From Crotophaga sulcirostris (lineage: Eukaryota; Chordata; Aves; Cuculiformes; Crotophagidae): a DNA stretch of 64,000 bases. Below the pieces are notes generated by a model. The model was not told where the DNA came from and searched no databases. It saw nothing but the letters and a program-made list of their open reading frames with translations. This document shows, in pieces, positions 48,701-60,828 of the stretch. How positions within the stretch are numbered: position 1 is the stretch's first letter; each line of letters opens with the position of its first letter. Where the stretch lies: positions 2,182,736 through 2,246,735 of the forward strand of contig VYZB01000056.1 in the NCBI GenBank assembly GCA_013397455.1. The letters run 5' to 3'. Made by a program: the position numbers and the translations under genes.

Positions 48701-49882
48701 GGATGGAGCCTGAGAAGCCTGCGACAGCAGTGGAAGGTGCCTCTCCAGTAAGGCACCACAGTCCATCACAGGAGCTGCCAGCAATAGGCCTGCACTTGCT
48801 GTTCCAGGCAGAGGACTGACCAGGGTCCTCTGGAAAAGGAGCAGGAACTGATCCTGGAGGCACTGTCTGTAGTGTCGAAGGCAACCACCTCTTCCATTAA
48901 AGCTGCTTGGATTAAAACCTCCTGTAGGAGCCCTTGACTCCACTGGAACTCACACAGGATTGCTGTGCTACAGAGGGAAAAGTCCAGGCAAAAAAAACCC
49001 CAGTTTAATTTTAGGTCAAAACATGACCTGGTGTAGGTGTTGGAGGACTTCATGCGCAATAAGGCTTCACAAACCCTACCATGGGGTCTGCAGGAGGTGG
49101 TGATGAGTGGCCCCACTCAGCGCAGTGCTGCCCTCGCTCAGTGCTGGCCACGCTGTGGGGCGATGGGATCGGGGCGATGCGCTCAGCCACGCACGCCGCG
49201 TAAGGCAGATTGTTCTGCCTCTCAGCCTGAGAAGTTTTGATCCAGAGCAGGAATTTTCAGCCTGTTGCAGCTTCCCTAAGCAATGTTTTCAAAAGATCAA
49301 GCATGAAAAGCAGACAGCTACTTCCAGAAAAATTAGCTTTTTTCAAAAAGCACCATCTCCCCACAAACCAGCCCGGTGCGAGTCCCGCAGCGCAAGGGAG
49401 TGAAAAACAGTTAAATGGAATTCTGTCAGTTTGTAAAGGTCTTCAGACATCTAAAAAAATATCCTCTACCCTTTTTTCTGCTTTGATCCAACATTAATGA
49501 ACTGGCTAAGAAGTGACACCTGGTTTGCTTGCCAAGATTAGCCTGTTAACATCTTCTTACTAAAGCTTCCCCCATATCCTCTTGCAGAGACATGAAAGGT
49601 GCCACAAGACGATGCGATGGGGAGCTCCGTGCAGCACACGTATCCAAAGGGGTTACAATAAAATCAGGCTGATTTCCCACCGGAGCCATCCAGTCACAAA
49701 CACATGCAAACAGATTGTGATTAGCCAGACAGACGCGCGCTCCTTCCCCACATGAATTTTACAATTAACATTTTGGTAAGCAAATTGCAACGCCATTAAA
49801 CGAGACTCCAGCAAGGCAGATCCTCACCAAGGGGAGGCTCCCAGTGAAATCCAGAGGAATTTAAGAGAAAGGAGTTCAACAT
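42323..49882 (-). CDS. TBX6L: T-box transcription factor, TBX6L/TBX16 (VegT) type
   Basis: On the minus strand it joins 49882-49828 (probable), 47962-47818, 46829-46727, 46474-46310, 45968-45822, 45352-45282, 44261-44170, 43527-43335 and 42749-42323, about 465 residues. All splice sites are GT-AG and all phases agree. The DNA-binding T-box spans about residues 43-232: [10 protein letters not shown] then [70 protein letters not shown] and PFAKGFRE. The C-terminal half is acidic, then proline-rich, and ends [12 protein letters not shown]. From family knowledge: TBX6-group factors bind T-half-sites in the nucleus and drive paraxial mesoderm formation; chicken Tbx6L is expressed in early mesoderm. 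Assignment to TBX6L/TBX16 rather than TBX6 rests on the remembered C-terminus and the CRKL neighbourhood, so the class is certain and the orthology likely. Confidence 0.88.
43335..43527 (-). CDS. TBX6L: TBX6L coding exon 8 (C-terminal region)
   Basis: The acceptor is GCTGTGAGTCAG. This choice, not the earlier GTGAG, is fixed by the phase left by exon 7 and gives [17 protein letters not shown] may be a sumoylation site (psi-K-x-E). The donor is ATCG followed by GTGAGT. Confidence 0.85.
44170..44261 (-). CDS. TBX6L: TBX6L coding exon 7 (basic linker)
   Basis: Acceptor GTTTCATTCCAG, donor CGTG followed by GTAATA. Encodes a lysine/arginine-rich stretch ([20 protein letters not shown]) and then an acidic one ([11 protein letters not shown]). 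The basic part is a plausible nuclear localisation signal. Confidence 0.9.
45282..45352 (-). CDS. TBX6L: TBX6L coding exon 6 (end of T-box)
   Basis: Acceptor TTTGTTTTAAG, donor AAG followed by GTAAAC. Encodes [20 protein letters not shown] and NTR. It contains the helix that enters the DNA minor groove in T-box structures. Confidence 0.96.
45822..45968 (-). CDS. TBX6L: TBX6L coding exon 5 (T-box)
   Basis: Acceptor CTCTGTGCCAG, donor CAG followed by GTACGG; exactly 49 codons. Encodes [18 protein letters not shown] and [16 protein letters not shown], the most recognisable T-box segment. Confidence 0.97.
46310..46474 (-). CDS. TBX6L: TBX6L coding exon 4 (T-box)
   Basis: Acceptor TTCCCTTCACAG, donor CAC followed by GTAGGT; exactly 55 codons. 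Encodes [28 protein letters not shown] and [17 protein letters not shown]. Confidence 0.96.
46727..46829 (-). CDS. TBX6L: TBX6L coding exon 3 (T-box)
   Basis: Acceptor TTTCTCCTTCAG, donor AAG followed by GTAAGA. Encodes [33 protein letters not shown] and K. RMFP and the YAKY core are near-invariant in T-box proteins. Confidence 0.96.
47818..47962 (-). CDS. TBX6L: TBX6L coding exon 2 (start of T-box)
   Basis: Acceptor CTCTCCTGACAG, donor GGCAG followed by GTGAGG. Encodes a short acidic/proline lead ([20 protein letters not shown]), then [20 protein letters not shown] ending at SGR. Confidence 0.93.
49828..49882 (-). CDS. TBX6L: TBX6L probable coding exon 1
   Basis: An ATG (49880-49882) opens 18 codons ([18 protein letters not shown]) plus one base, then a donor TTG followed by GTGAGG. 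The single leftover G completes GAC with the AC that begins the next exon, so the phase is right. An in-frame TAA lies upstream, and CpG-richer DNA with a CCAAT element (minus strand, about 50133) lies 250 bp upstream. A rival exon at 54530-54575 also fits the phase. Confidence 0.45.
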
Positions 49883-52800
49883 TGAATTAAAAAGCAAAGG
49901 TTGATGTTATAACCTGTTTTTCACCAAAAGGAGTCCATAGCACACCTGATGCTGGAGGAGCCAGGGAGAAGAGCTGTGCATGCAGCAACCACTGCAGCAA
50001 AGGCTAAACTGGTGCTGATGCCTGTCACCCTGCTGGGTTCGTGGGCTCTGTCGGAGCCTGAGAAACGGGACATTCACAGCCTGCGTGGGGATGCGGCCCC
50101 AGCGAGCTCTGATGGATCGCGCAGCCCCCGTGGCCATTGGCTCCAGTGGATCCTGAGCAGAGGATCCATTCGTAGGATCCAGCTGGGATTCACTGTGCTG
50201 AGGCAAAGGCTGCCCTGCCAGGCACTCCCAGTTCACCCCAGGTTTGTGCTGTGTAACTCACACCACGGCTCACACACGTCTTCCCCCCAGAGACCCCATG
50301 GGGTGGAACCACAGCACAGAGAGGTCTGTGGTGAGGTGTCCAAGCACGGAACAGAATGTTCCAAAGCTGAACTTCTATTGTTTCCTCTTCTCTGTAACTT
50401 TTATTCCAAATACTATTTGAAACAGTTTTAAACATTCCCCAAGAATCTTAGTTCTAAGCTATTTTAAAGGTATTATCATCATTGTGGTGTTAACACTGCA
50501 TGTGGCACATTTTAAACCATATTCTTTATGCCAAGGTGAGGTTGAAAAGGAAGATATTTGCTGTGAGAGATCCTCAATCTATTCCACACTTGATTTCAAA
50601 GTCCTCATACAATTGCGAGCAGCTTGTCCCTAAGTTTCTGTACCTCGAACAGGCTGTACATATCTTTTTCCTATCTTGAAGATGGAAAGGAGAGGAAGAA
50701 AAATGCCAGTCAATCCAGTAACACGTGCAGGGGGGATAAGATCTTTGGGCAGAAGGTGCTGCAGTACAGCTCACCCACACAAAGCAGTCCCTCAATTAAT
50801 TCTCAGTTACTGAGACAATGTTAGGATGTCAGAAAATTTGTCACAGCCTTCCCAAAATGTACAGGATAGGGTTTGTAATACTGAGAAAACTCCAAGTAAG
50901 CAAAAGCTATGCTTGGTACCTTCACTAAAATCAATTATTATGTTTGTTGCTGTTACCTTCCGAGCAAAGAAGTCCAACACCAACAGCTACCCAGTGTCCA
51001 CGGGGCAGAAATGCACATCAGTATCTACAGCTACCCAGGAGATTCAGCTTGCCAATAGCCAACCCCCCCCCTATTCTCTGACTGTATAAATGTCAGTAGA
51101 AACCCCCCAGTCCTCGGGAGGGAACCTCATTTATCAGAACCTGAAAGCTTTTTGGCAATTAGGAAAGCACTGTGTCTGCAAGTCCAACGGCTTCCCCTTC
51201 CCTGTGCTTCCAGTCACCACCTGGAATATTCCCACTGCATGGGGTCAGGCACCACGAGCAGCCCAGTAACTGAGATACCTTCTGCAACAGTTGGAATCAT
51301 TAACACCACACAATTCCATAACACTGCCCGTGGCTTTTTCGTTGTTGTTCTTTTGCTTTTCAAGTCCAAATTCTCTGGCAGTGGCAGCACCCAGTGTGAA
51401 TCAGACCAACACAGCACGGAGTGCGGAGAAGGGGGAGTTATCAGAGTCATTGCACACGGATTTTGCTTATGAATGAAACAACACATTACAGAGGGAGAGA
51501 AAGGGGGCTGAGAACAGCCAGCACCTCTAAGGTGTAGGTAACTGGGTAAAGAGCTGTTTCCTTCTACACGGAGCAAAACCCAGGGCTAAGTGCAGTTTTT
51601 GGTTACACCAATAAATGCAGAACCGCAGGGCTGGCCCTGGGTTTCCCAATGTGTGTCTGTCACTGGGTCCCATCTGATCACACCCTGCACAGAAGAGGTG
51701 AACCTTGTGCTCTGAGAAGGACTGACAAAGGAAAATATAAATAAAACCCTACGGAAATCAGAAAAACACTGTGTGGGCATGGACATTGGTAGTGGTGGGG
51801 AATGTCTGCTTGGGCTTTATCCTCCTACAGGGCAGAAAAAAGACAAGGATGGACAAAACCAGAGAGTTTGTACCAGAACTGTTCTTAGCAATATAAAAAA
51901 TATTTCCAACCTTTCCCCGTCCTTCAACTTGCGGGAACCTTGCAGACAATACACAAACAACATCTCTGTCCTGCAGCGACCCATTGCATTGCACAAGGAG
52001 ATACAGATAAGGGAGTTATGGGCACAACTGGGAGTAAACCTCTGCTACCTTACAAAAGATCTTCCAAGGCTCACAAAGAACACTCAAAAACACAATTTCT
52101 CATCTATTCCTTAAAAAAAACCCGCATTTTGGAAAACCTCTCCAGCCACGCACACACTATAAGTGCTGGTAACCCTTCAGGAGCACTTGTTCCCTTTCCA
52201 AAATGATTGTACGCTCTTGGTGTAAGCCTAGGACCTCTCGGCGCAATAAGGAGGAGGGAGTCCTTTACTGACCTGGTAGAGCCTGCATTTTTCCATGTAC
52301 TGTGGAGTCCGGGAACTTGCACGGCTGAGAGAGACACCAGAGTTCTTACAAGGGGAGCCAAAATAGTCCAGTTCCAAAGCAGGTCTGATTTCCTGAGCAA
52401 GGAAAAGCCCTTCCCTGTGAGATCCAGTGTCAAGAGTGAGCAGGATGAGGATGGGAGCCCAGGAGGAACCAGCCAAGGTGAGCTCCCATTTTATGGAGGC
52501 TAATGAGCAGGGAGGAGCTTCTTGCCAGGGCTGTCCCCCTGCGAGCCTTTGATGTCCAAAGGGACAAAGAGAGGAAGGATCTGCAGCAATGGCTGGGGCT
52601 GCGGGAAGAAAATCAAAGAGAATTAACATGGCTTTGACATACAGGAAACCCTACAGGGGAAATGCACCTTGATTTACTGCTAACGCACTGTTAAACAAAT
52701 AGAGACAAGACCAAAACCATCAGCTGAAGACTTACCTATCAAATAAAAAACTCCCTTCAACAGCAAGCAGGAACATTTTCCTTCTGGCCATTCCAAGGAT

Positions 52801-55800
52801 TTGATCTAGTTTTCACTTCCAGAGCACAGAACACTTTACTCCTGATTTCTGCTATCAGAACCAGGCCTGTATCAAGCTGTTCCTCCCCAAGAGGGTGATT
52901 AACAACCTGTGGTGGAGTTTGCCCTCACAACTGGGATGCTGCAGCTACCAGAGGTCTTCTCTGCTAACAGAAACACATCTGATGACACAATATTCCTTAC
53001 CGACCCAACCCTGCATCCACAGCGTCTAAGTGCCCCATTAATTCTCCTGTTTTTCTCTGGCAGGGTCCTCACTCCATCATGTCTGTTCTGGAGCTCAGAA
53101 CCAAGGCTGCTCTCCACCCAGGCTCTCTCCAGCAGAGCTTCCTGCGGGAAAGCTGCCCCTGTTCAGCATCGGTTACTGGCACCGCGCTCCTCCCGGCCCA
53201 GGAGCCCCCGGGGATCAGACCTGGTTTAGGCCTTGTCCAAGGCTCTGCTCTTGCTGAAGGCTGAGCAGAAACTGAAGGACCCGAGCATTTCCCCTTAATT
53301 AGTTTATTCTGCAAGTGTGACCATTAGCTTTTGTACTTACCAGGGCTTACAAGTGCTAAGAGACAGCAATCAAGTCTGGTGCTCCAGGGCACAAAGAGCC
53401 ACCAGCCAGGTGAGGAGGGGAGTTCTGGGCATCCCCGTGCAGAAATGGCTCGCTAACATTTACCGGGCAAAGCTGTATGAACACAGCAGGTCAGAAGCAG
53501 GGTATCAGTCTCCGTGGGCTGCTGGGAGATCCTGCTCTGATCATTCACAGGGCACTGCTCTAAGGCTGCAGGGATTCAGGTCTAGATTTGCTGCCAGTAA
53601 AATAAACACTGTTTCATCAGCAATGTTACTGGGACATCTTATTTTCAGTCTGACATGCAAAACATTCTGAATTTATTTAGTCAGCTTCTCTAACCGAACA
53701 TCCCTTTAGCTCTGCCTTGACTGCCTTTTGGAGTTGGCAATGCAAGGACACGCAAAGAGGGCAGAGGAGTTTGATCAGAGGGGGGACCAGCTGCTTTTCA
53801 ACAGCACACTGAATTTTAGGCATCCCAGCAGTAGGCAGGGAGAGAAAAGCCAATGTTTAGTGTGGCAAGGATGAATGTTTAAAAGAAATGGGTTGGAGAG
53901 CCTGGGAAGTCCCGAGGAGGATTTTATAGCAAGAGATGGGCTGTTGGCTCCTGGCACCTCTGAAGGGTGACATCCAGCCTTCCCAACTCGCCTTTACAAC
54001 TACTGAATAGTATGGAAGACCACTGGCTCTGCTCCCTCAGCTAAGTTGGGACATCCAGGGCTGTGGAGTCTCAACACCACTGTGCAGGAGACTATCAAGT
54101 CGGGGAGCACCATCAACTCGTAGCTCAACTGGAGATTAATTACGAGTGGAAAACTAAATCAGGCAGGAAAAGCTCATCTGCAAGTGGTAACAGGGTCAAA
54201 TCTCTGCTTGTACTTGCACAACCACTACCAGACACAAACAAAACAGGATGCAGAAATGCTTTTCTGCTTTACTACAAAAGTAAAGGCAGCATCAAATCTG
54301 CCCCCTCCACGTCCCACTTCTGTAATGCCAGCATTTTAATTGTAGAAAGCAGAAAAGACAACCATAATCAGAATCTGAAAAGGAAAAATAGAACAAAAAA
54401 TGGGTCAGATTCAAGCTAGCAGCGAGCTGGATCAGCATCCCACACAGAACAAACTGCACAACAGCAACTGCAGCGTTGGGAATTTCAGACTTCACCTGAG
54501 GAGAGCGTGGGATGTGGATCATGACTTACTGCTTCTTCTGAAAGGGTAGGAGATGGCCTCCTGCTGCCATCCCATTTGCACACCGAGATCAGCCTGTCTG
54601 GAGAGCACACATTTGCTCCAAGTACTCAAATCCTTTTGGCTTTTCCCAGCTGATTGATGGGGAAGGTGGAGTCATTAATTACCCATGACTAGTTAACAGC
54701 CAGCTTTCTCCCAGCCATTCTACATGCACTGGAAAGGTTTTAAAAGTGAAAATAAAGTGAATTCGCTGCTATTGCTGGAAAGCTTGGCTAAGAGGAGCAA
54801 TCCCCATGAAATTCATCAACAGCAAAGGGGGAACTTGGCCCATTGCCCTCCTGTCTGGCTGTCCATGAAGCCCCCTCAGGCGGTTTGCTGGGAAGCCGGA
54901 GGTGAATGTGCTGGTGTCTAATGATTCACTGGCAAATTGGAGGCTGAGGGGGTGGAAAGGGATGGGAGAGATAGTGGATCTGAGGAAGTCAGTGACATAC
55001 TCTGCTGGTTTACAGCAGCAGGTACAAATCCGTTGTGCCCAGCTCTAACCAGCAGCCAGAAGGGAGGGGATGTGATGACAAAAGCAGATGCCAAGAGCTT
55101 TTGCTTTGCATCTCTTTGAGGAGGTGATTAGAAAGAAACATTCCCCTCTGGGTTGCAGTAAGGCAAATGTTTTCTGGCACTTCTCCCGCATGTGAAGCTT
55201 TAACCCTTAGCCCTCCACAGGACCCTGCAGGGAACACCTCTGCACACACCATCCCCCATTCCTGCTTCCGAACCAGGAGCTCTTGGAGAGGATGTGATCA
55301 TCTCACCATCTCTGGCTGCTGACCGAGGCTCTCGGACTTCGGGAGAACAGATAACGCTGTCAGCTAGCAGGAGGCCACCATTATCAGAGTTCCAGTCTGC
55401 GAGCGGCTGTGCAGGCTGCACCACCTCCATCCAGACAGAGCTTCCAGGACACCTTCTGCCTGGAGAGCAAGCTCAAGGGTGAGACATGGGAGTTCCTGTC
55501 CAGGAACCTGGTGAAATGCAACAGAAACCCAGATTAGTAACAGTGATTTTTGGATAGAGCTGATCTTAGAGCAGCACTCCAGCACGGTACCCAGCAATCC
55601 AGCCCCTGCGCGTTTCCCTCTGTGCACATGGTTCTGAGAAAGCGTTACCATATCAGCTTTAATAAAACTGAGCTTAAGGGAAGCAGCACTGTCTGCCTGA
55701 GTTTGCACAAGTGAGGAAAATAACAGAGAGAAGTGCAAACTGCATTTAAGAGACACTCCCCACTGACACACGAAAAGCCTCACTGCCGTTTAAATGGCAC

Positions 55801-58800
55801 TCAGTGAGCAGATCCCACATAGGCCACAGTCCCAGGGCACCCTGGCAACTCTTCACGCTGGATTCTCTGCCATCTGCAGAACACTGAAAGTGCAGAAGGA
55901 CAGTGTGTTACTAACAGGACCCAAAATAAAAGCCCTGTACTGACAGCCACTTATTTTCATACTTAATTAAAAGCAGGAAGTGGGCTCAGACTCTCCAGAC
56001 AGCTTCAGAATCCACGAACCCACCTCTTCAACACAGGCTCAGTACTGCGCAGCAAATGGGGCCTCATTATGCACACGGGACCATGGGGAAAAGCTGTGTT
56101 TTTCCAGAGAAACAGCTTGGTGAAACTATTGCTCCTGCAGCTGTGCCAGCCTCGAAGCACACAGCTCCTCGTCCCCGTTACTGACTGACACCTCGTACAG
56201 AAAAGAGATGAAAGCGCAGCTCCCGAGCCAGCACTGAGCGGAGATGGCAAACAGAGCAGGGTTGGGCAGGAGTGGCTGAGCTCTGGCAGCAGGGGCACAG
56301 TCTGGATTTTGGGCAGCTTTATGAGCAAGTCTCTGTGGGTGGCTACGGGAATGGGAAAAGCTTTCAAAGTGGTTTGAGATCCTCTGCAGGAGCAGTACAC
56401 ATCACCTCCTACCATGTGGTAGGAACAGTTCCTGCCGAGCTCCTTAACGGCAGCTCACAGAGCACAGCATTTTCTTCTCATGGTGGGAAACAGCACCTTT
56501 TTTCTCACTTTTTACAGTTGGGTTTGATTGCTTTTTCCTGTCTTTTTTCCTTTTGTTCTTGTCTCTTCAGGAATGGTCCACATACACTGCCACGCAGACT
56601 TGGACACAGGCAAGTGGCCCGCGGAAGGCAGACCTGAATTGGAAACCCCATGCTGAGCCCCAAAATGCATCACACCCGCCCCCCCAAAACCTTCCCTGTG
56701 CTCTCAGAAAGCAAAAATCACATTTGGCAAAACAAACTGGTTGGTTGGAGAGGGCCTGTTGGTAACAGCTCACTGCTAACTCCCACCAGGATCCCTGGCC
56801 CCAGGCGCAGAGAGCTTGCGCCCACCCTGAAGGAGGTTGGATTTCAGCAGCCTGGATTTCAGCAGCCGGGCATCTGTTTTGGGAGGAAACGTGTGAAAGT
56901 AAATGTTCTTGTAAATGAAAAGTTGTCTATTGTAAGTTTAACATAAGGCTTTTCCTCTTGCAGGTTTGTGGATTGAGGTACCTGGCCACAAAGCTGGCGG
57001 TCCTGAACTGAAGGGAAGAGGATGCTCTGTCTCCCCTTTACCATATCCGCCCCCCCAGCCCTCCTGGAATATGCAGGCTTCTCCCAGCAGTTCGTTAGCA
57101 TCGAGACAAGGAGGGCAATACTTAGCAGCCACTTAACACTGAAGGCTGAGTTTGGCCTCAAAGGCTGCAGTCCAGAGTCAAATGCAAAATATTTCTGTCT
57201 AGAGCCCTTTCAAGTTTTGACTCCTGATGTTAGGTGCTGGGCTTTCCTGCCAGCCCATTGTGCTCCCCAGACACAGCTCAGCACCCCGTCACTCAAATCC
57301 ACAAACAAGCCAAGCTGAAAGGACCTTCAGCAAGCAGCAAGGCCAGCTTTGCAGCACAGCCTAGGGGAGCACACCACTCTCCTGGGCCCTGGGGCAGGGT
57401 CGCTCGGGGCCGCAGCAGCCTGGGGGCAGCAGGAGCCGCGAAGGAGCAGCCCTAGGGTAGGAGCAGCGAACAGCTCTGGCTCAACAGCCCTACTGAAATA
57501 CTTCTGTACTTATACACGTGTGCACACACTCATACGCAGGGAGAAGCATCAGGCAGAGCTTACAAACTGCTGGTGGTGCCGTGGATTAAGAGCAGAACAA
57601 AACCCTGGGCAGAGGGGATTCTGCTGTGCACCCTTCGTGGGAGGAGGGCACCGGCCCCACGGGATGTCTGACCCACCTGCAGAGCTGAAGCTGAGCTGTT
57701 TATAGTATCTCCCATAAAAAAAAGATGCCAAGCCAAGTTCACGCAGTGCATCCCACGAGAGAGTTTGGGAAAGCTGAGGCAGAGCATTATGATGGGAGAC
57801 CCAGTGCCTGCAGGGAAGTGCGAGGTCAGTGACAAAGCTGGAACTGTGCGTTCATCCCAGGCAAGAAGGCCCTTGGATGAACTCTGAGCTGCATCACCCA
57901 GTAGCAAAACGATACTGGTGTCCCCAGTAACAACATCCAGGTCAGAATCCTCAGCATCCTCCACAACAGGAAAAACGCGCGGGTCCCACCACGTGGAACC
58001 CTCAGCCCCGCGGGTGCTGAGCACAGGAGCGCCAGAACCAACCTCCACCACCCCTTGCCCTGCACTCCCTCACCTGGCTCGCTTTTCCCCCCATCCTTCC
58101 CCTACCAGGGAATCCTCAGCCTTTGTTCAGCCAGGAGGGGAACAAACCCCAGCCAGACCCCAGCGCCGCTCCCTCCCCCTCCCCACAGATTGTGAAATGT
58201 TTATGGCCTGGCTCTTATGGCTCTCGAGGTGCTGAATGGCCTTTTCCCCTCCCAGCTCCTGAGGGGCACCTACAGACCAGCTTACAGCGGTTTGGTTCCT
58301 CGCGGTAGATTTTATTGCCCAGTTTGTCTCTCCAGCTCACATTTGGAAGCTCCAGAGTACATTTTTCCCTGGGTAACACTATGCAGCTCAAAGAACTCTT
58401 CTTGTTTTTATTACATCCTTAGTGATTAAAGGGATATTTAAGTCTCACAATGCTCCCTGCTGTGAATATAAAAGCCCGACATCATTTTGGATAGATGTGT
58501 TTAGAAAAATAAATTAAAAATTAGCCCTACTAGAGCAGACAAATGCTTTTAAGTTGTTAAGAACATCAGGTTCTTGAATGACAAATACATTGGTTGCAAA
58601 TCCTTGACAAACCAAGCGACCCACGGCTCTGAGTTATCTGAGCAGTTGCACAGACCAGTTCCATCTGAAAGGTAAGACACAGCAAAGAAAAAAACCCATG
58701 TAATGGGCTGTGCATGGTTCTGCCTTTGGCCTCTTCTTGCTGGGCTCAGGCTCCTCCATCAGCTTTTGTACCCAGCTGAGGATTCACAAAAATAAAATCC

Positions 58801-60828
58801 TGTATTTCCACACATCATAATTCACAGAAGAGCAGCTATTGGCTCCCAGGGGAGCCATCACTGCAGGCTGAATGTCACCGAGCCTGGCAGAGCACTCCCC
58901 TTCCCCACTCCGAAGCTCAGGCCAGAGTGATGGGAAAGGTGACAAGTTATCGAGCCACAGGGTTTCACTTCTCAAGAAGTGCCTTTGGTGACAGTGGAGA
59001 TACACTAAAGCTGTCAGCCAGTGAGCTAGGGCTGACAAAAGATTGATCCATGGATGAGTGAAGCAGTTTTGCTGCAATTCTGAAGCACAAAGTTTACTAG
59101 ATGTTCTCCTTTCTGTTTTCAGAGAGCTTCAAACAGCCCTCGAGGGAGGAGGACTACTTCACTTTACACAGACCATGTCCACTTAGTGTATTTAACTCAT
59201 GCACAGCATTCAGGAGTCATCAAGTCATTTTCCATGTCCTGACAAACTCCTCCCATTACAAGTCTTTTTTATGCCCTGTTACCCAGGAACAGTCCAGAAG
59301 CAGAACATCCTCTGTGCAAGGAAGTCTCCTCCTTCGAGGAATCCAACCCAGGTTTGCTCCTGCGACAAACAACTGGGATGGATGATACCTCCCTCTCTTC
59401 TTCCTGCCCTAATGTTCATGGAAGTGCCAGGTTCAGCTTTGCAGACTGAAGACCTTTTTTCCAGAACTGATTCAGCTCCGGTAGAGGCAGTCGGAGCGTC
59501 ACATGCATTCGGGAGAGGGATGTGTCCCTCTTTGTCTGGTAAGTGGGGTCAGCTTTGAGACTGACTTTCCACCTTCCAGTACTGGGTTGGTTACGGTCTC
59601 TGACTTAGTAGAAATGTAGCAAACCCATTGACTTATTGTTTAGAGGTGACTGTGGAGAAGTAAAACATCCCCAGGCGTACTTAGGAGGAGAACTTGTCAG
59701 ATAAAAGGTTCTGGGTTAGCACTCAATACTTGCATTTTTTCTTGCCTCAAGACAATGAAAATACACTTCACAGAACTCATAATAAAGGGAATAATTTCTG
59801 CCATCTGCATGTCCTACCTGACCAGCTCTGACTCCTGCAGGGCAGCCCTTGTCAATGGTTTTGTGACACCAGGAATTCAAAACAGGTTTTGTGCAGCATC
59901 CATATCAGGTCTTTCTTTGTTGCACTTGGTGACACAGGGACAATGAACCTAAAGCGGGACGAGCAGAGTTAAAAACTTAACTGACCAGCCCGGCCTCATG
60001 GTTCGTTTGCCATCCTCAAAGTTAAAACCAGAAGTTGCATCTTGCCAACGCTTTACTCAGCCACAGCCACACACAAAAAGGGTTTCAGCTCAGCCAATTT
60101 CTGTTTGTAGAGGTGGGAGTTCTACTCATGGCTGAAGCTGGTGTGGGAGACAATTATTCCCAAGCAAACTTTTGCCTGGCTGAAGACCCCTGGCTTTCCG
60201 AAGGCAGTTCTGCCCCAGCTTTTCCAGAAGATCTTCAGAAATGGAATCAGGCCCTTAAAAGAGCTGGCATTCAAGTGTTTTTGCCAGTAAGAGTCATCTT
60301 AAATAAATCTCCACGTCCCTGTGCTCGTTTCATGTGTGGCCAAATAGGGTCATAAATTTTCTTCAGCAAATAAACCAGAATTTAGCAAAAATAAAAGCAG
60401 CAAAATTAACCTTTTTATTTTTTCCCCATTTCAACATCATCCTCCACCAGTCAAAATCCCAAATCTACAGCAGGATTCCAGCAGTAAGGAAATATTCTCA
60501 AACCAACAGAATCACAGTCATGTCTTCTGCCCTGGCAATGTGTTACCTTGGTGTTTGCACAGCCACAGGAGACCACTCAACAATGGCAACGTGCTAATTC
60601 CATTGACATTATTGCTCAAATTCAGTCACAGGGGTTGGCTCTTTCATCTAAGAGAGAGTAAGGCAGGGCATAATGGAGAGTTAGGAACATATTGTTAAAT
60701 GGTTACCAGACACAGGAAATTTCAACTGGTGAATCAGACACAGATTTTGAAAGAAACACTGTCCTCCTCTCTCCCTCTTCCCCAGCAGACTCTACACTTG
60801 GCAATAACATTTTCATATTTTCATAGAA
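49883..60828. other. Upstream region of TBX6L without recognised genes
   Basis: No open frame on either strand shows a known domain or forms a phase-consistent exon series. 50020-50180 is CpG-richer and may be the TBX6L promoter. A short direct repeat (GGATTTCAGCAGCC twice) lies at about 56836-56865. Candidate TBX6L alternative exon: 54530-54575. The rest shows nothing I can name; developmental enhancers would be expected here but cannot be seen without alignment. Confidence 0.55.

Larger units (their letters stand above)
42750..49827 (-). other. TBX6L: TBX6L introns
   Basis: The introns are 42750-43334, 43528-44169, 44262-45281, 45353-45821, 45969-46309, 46475-46726, 46830-47817 and 47963-49827. 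They contain no CR1 that I can recognise. A 15-bp unit is duplicated at about 47545-47575 (CAGAAAGGACGTCGG twice). A CpG-richer patch lies at about 49100-49210 in intron 1. Confidence 0.7.

Noticed and set aside
48490..48943. Minus-strand frames at 48.5-48.9 kb as an alternative first T-box exon
   Set aside because: No donor with the required single leftover base was found in a suitable frame.
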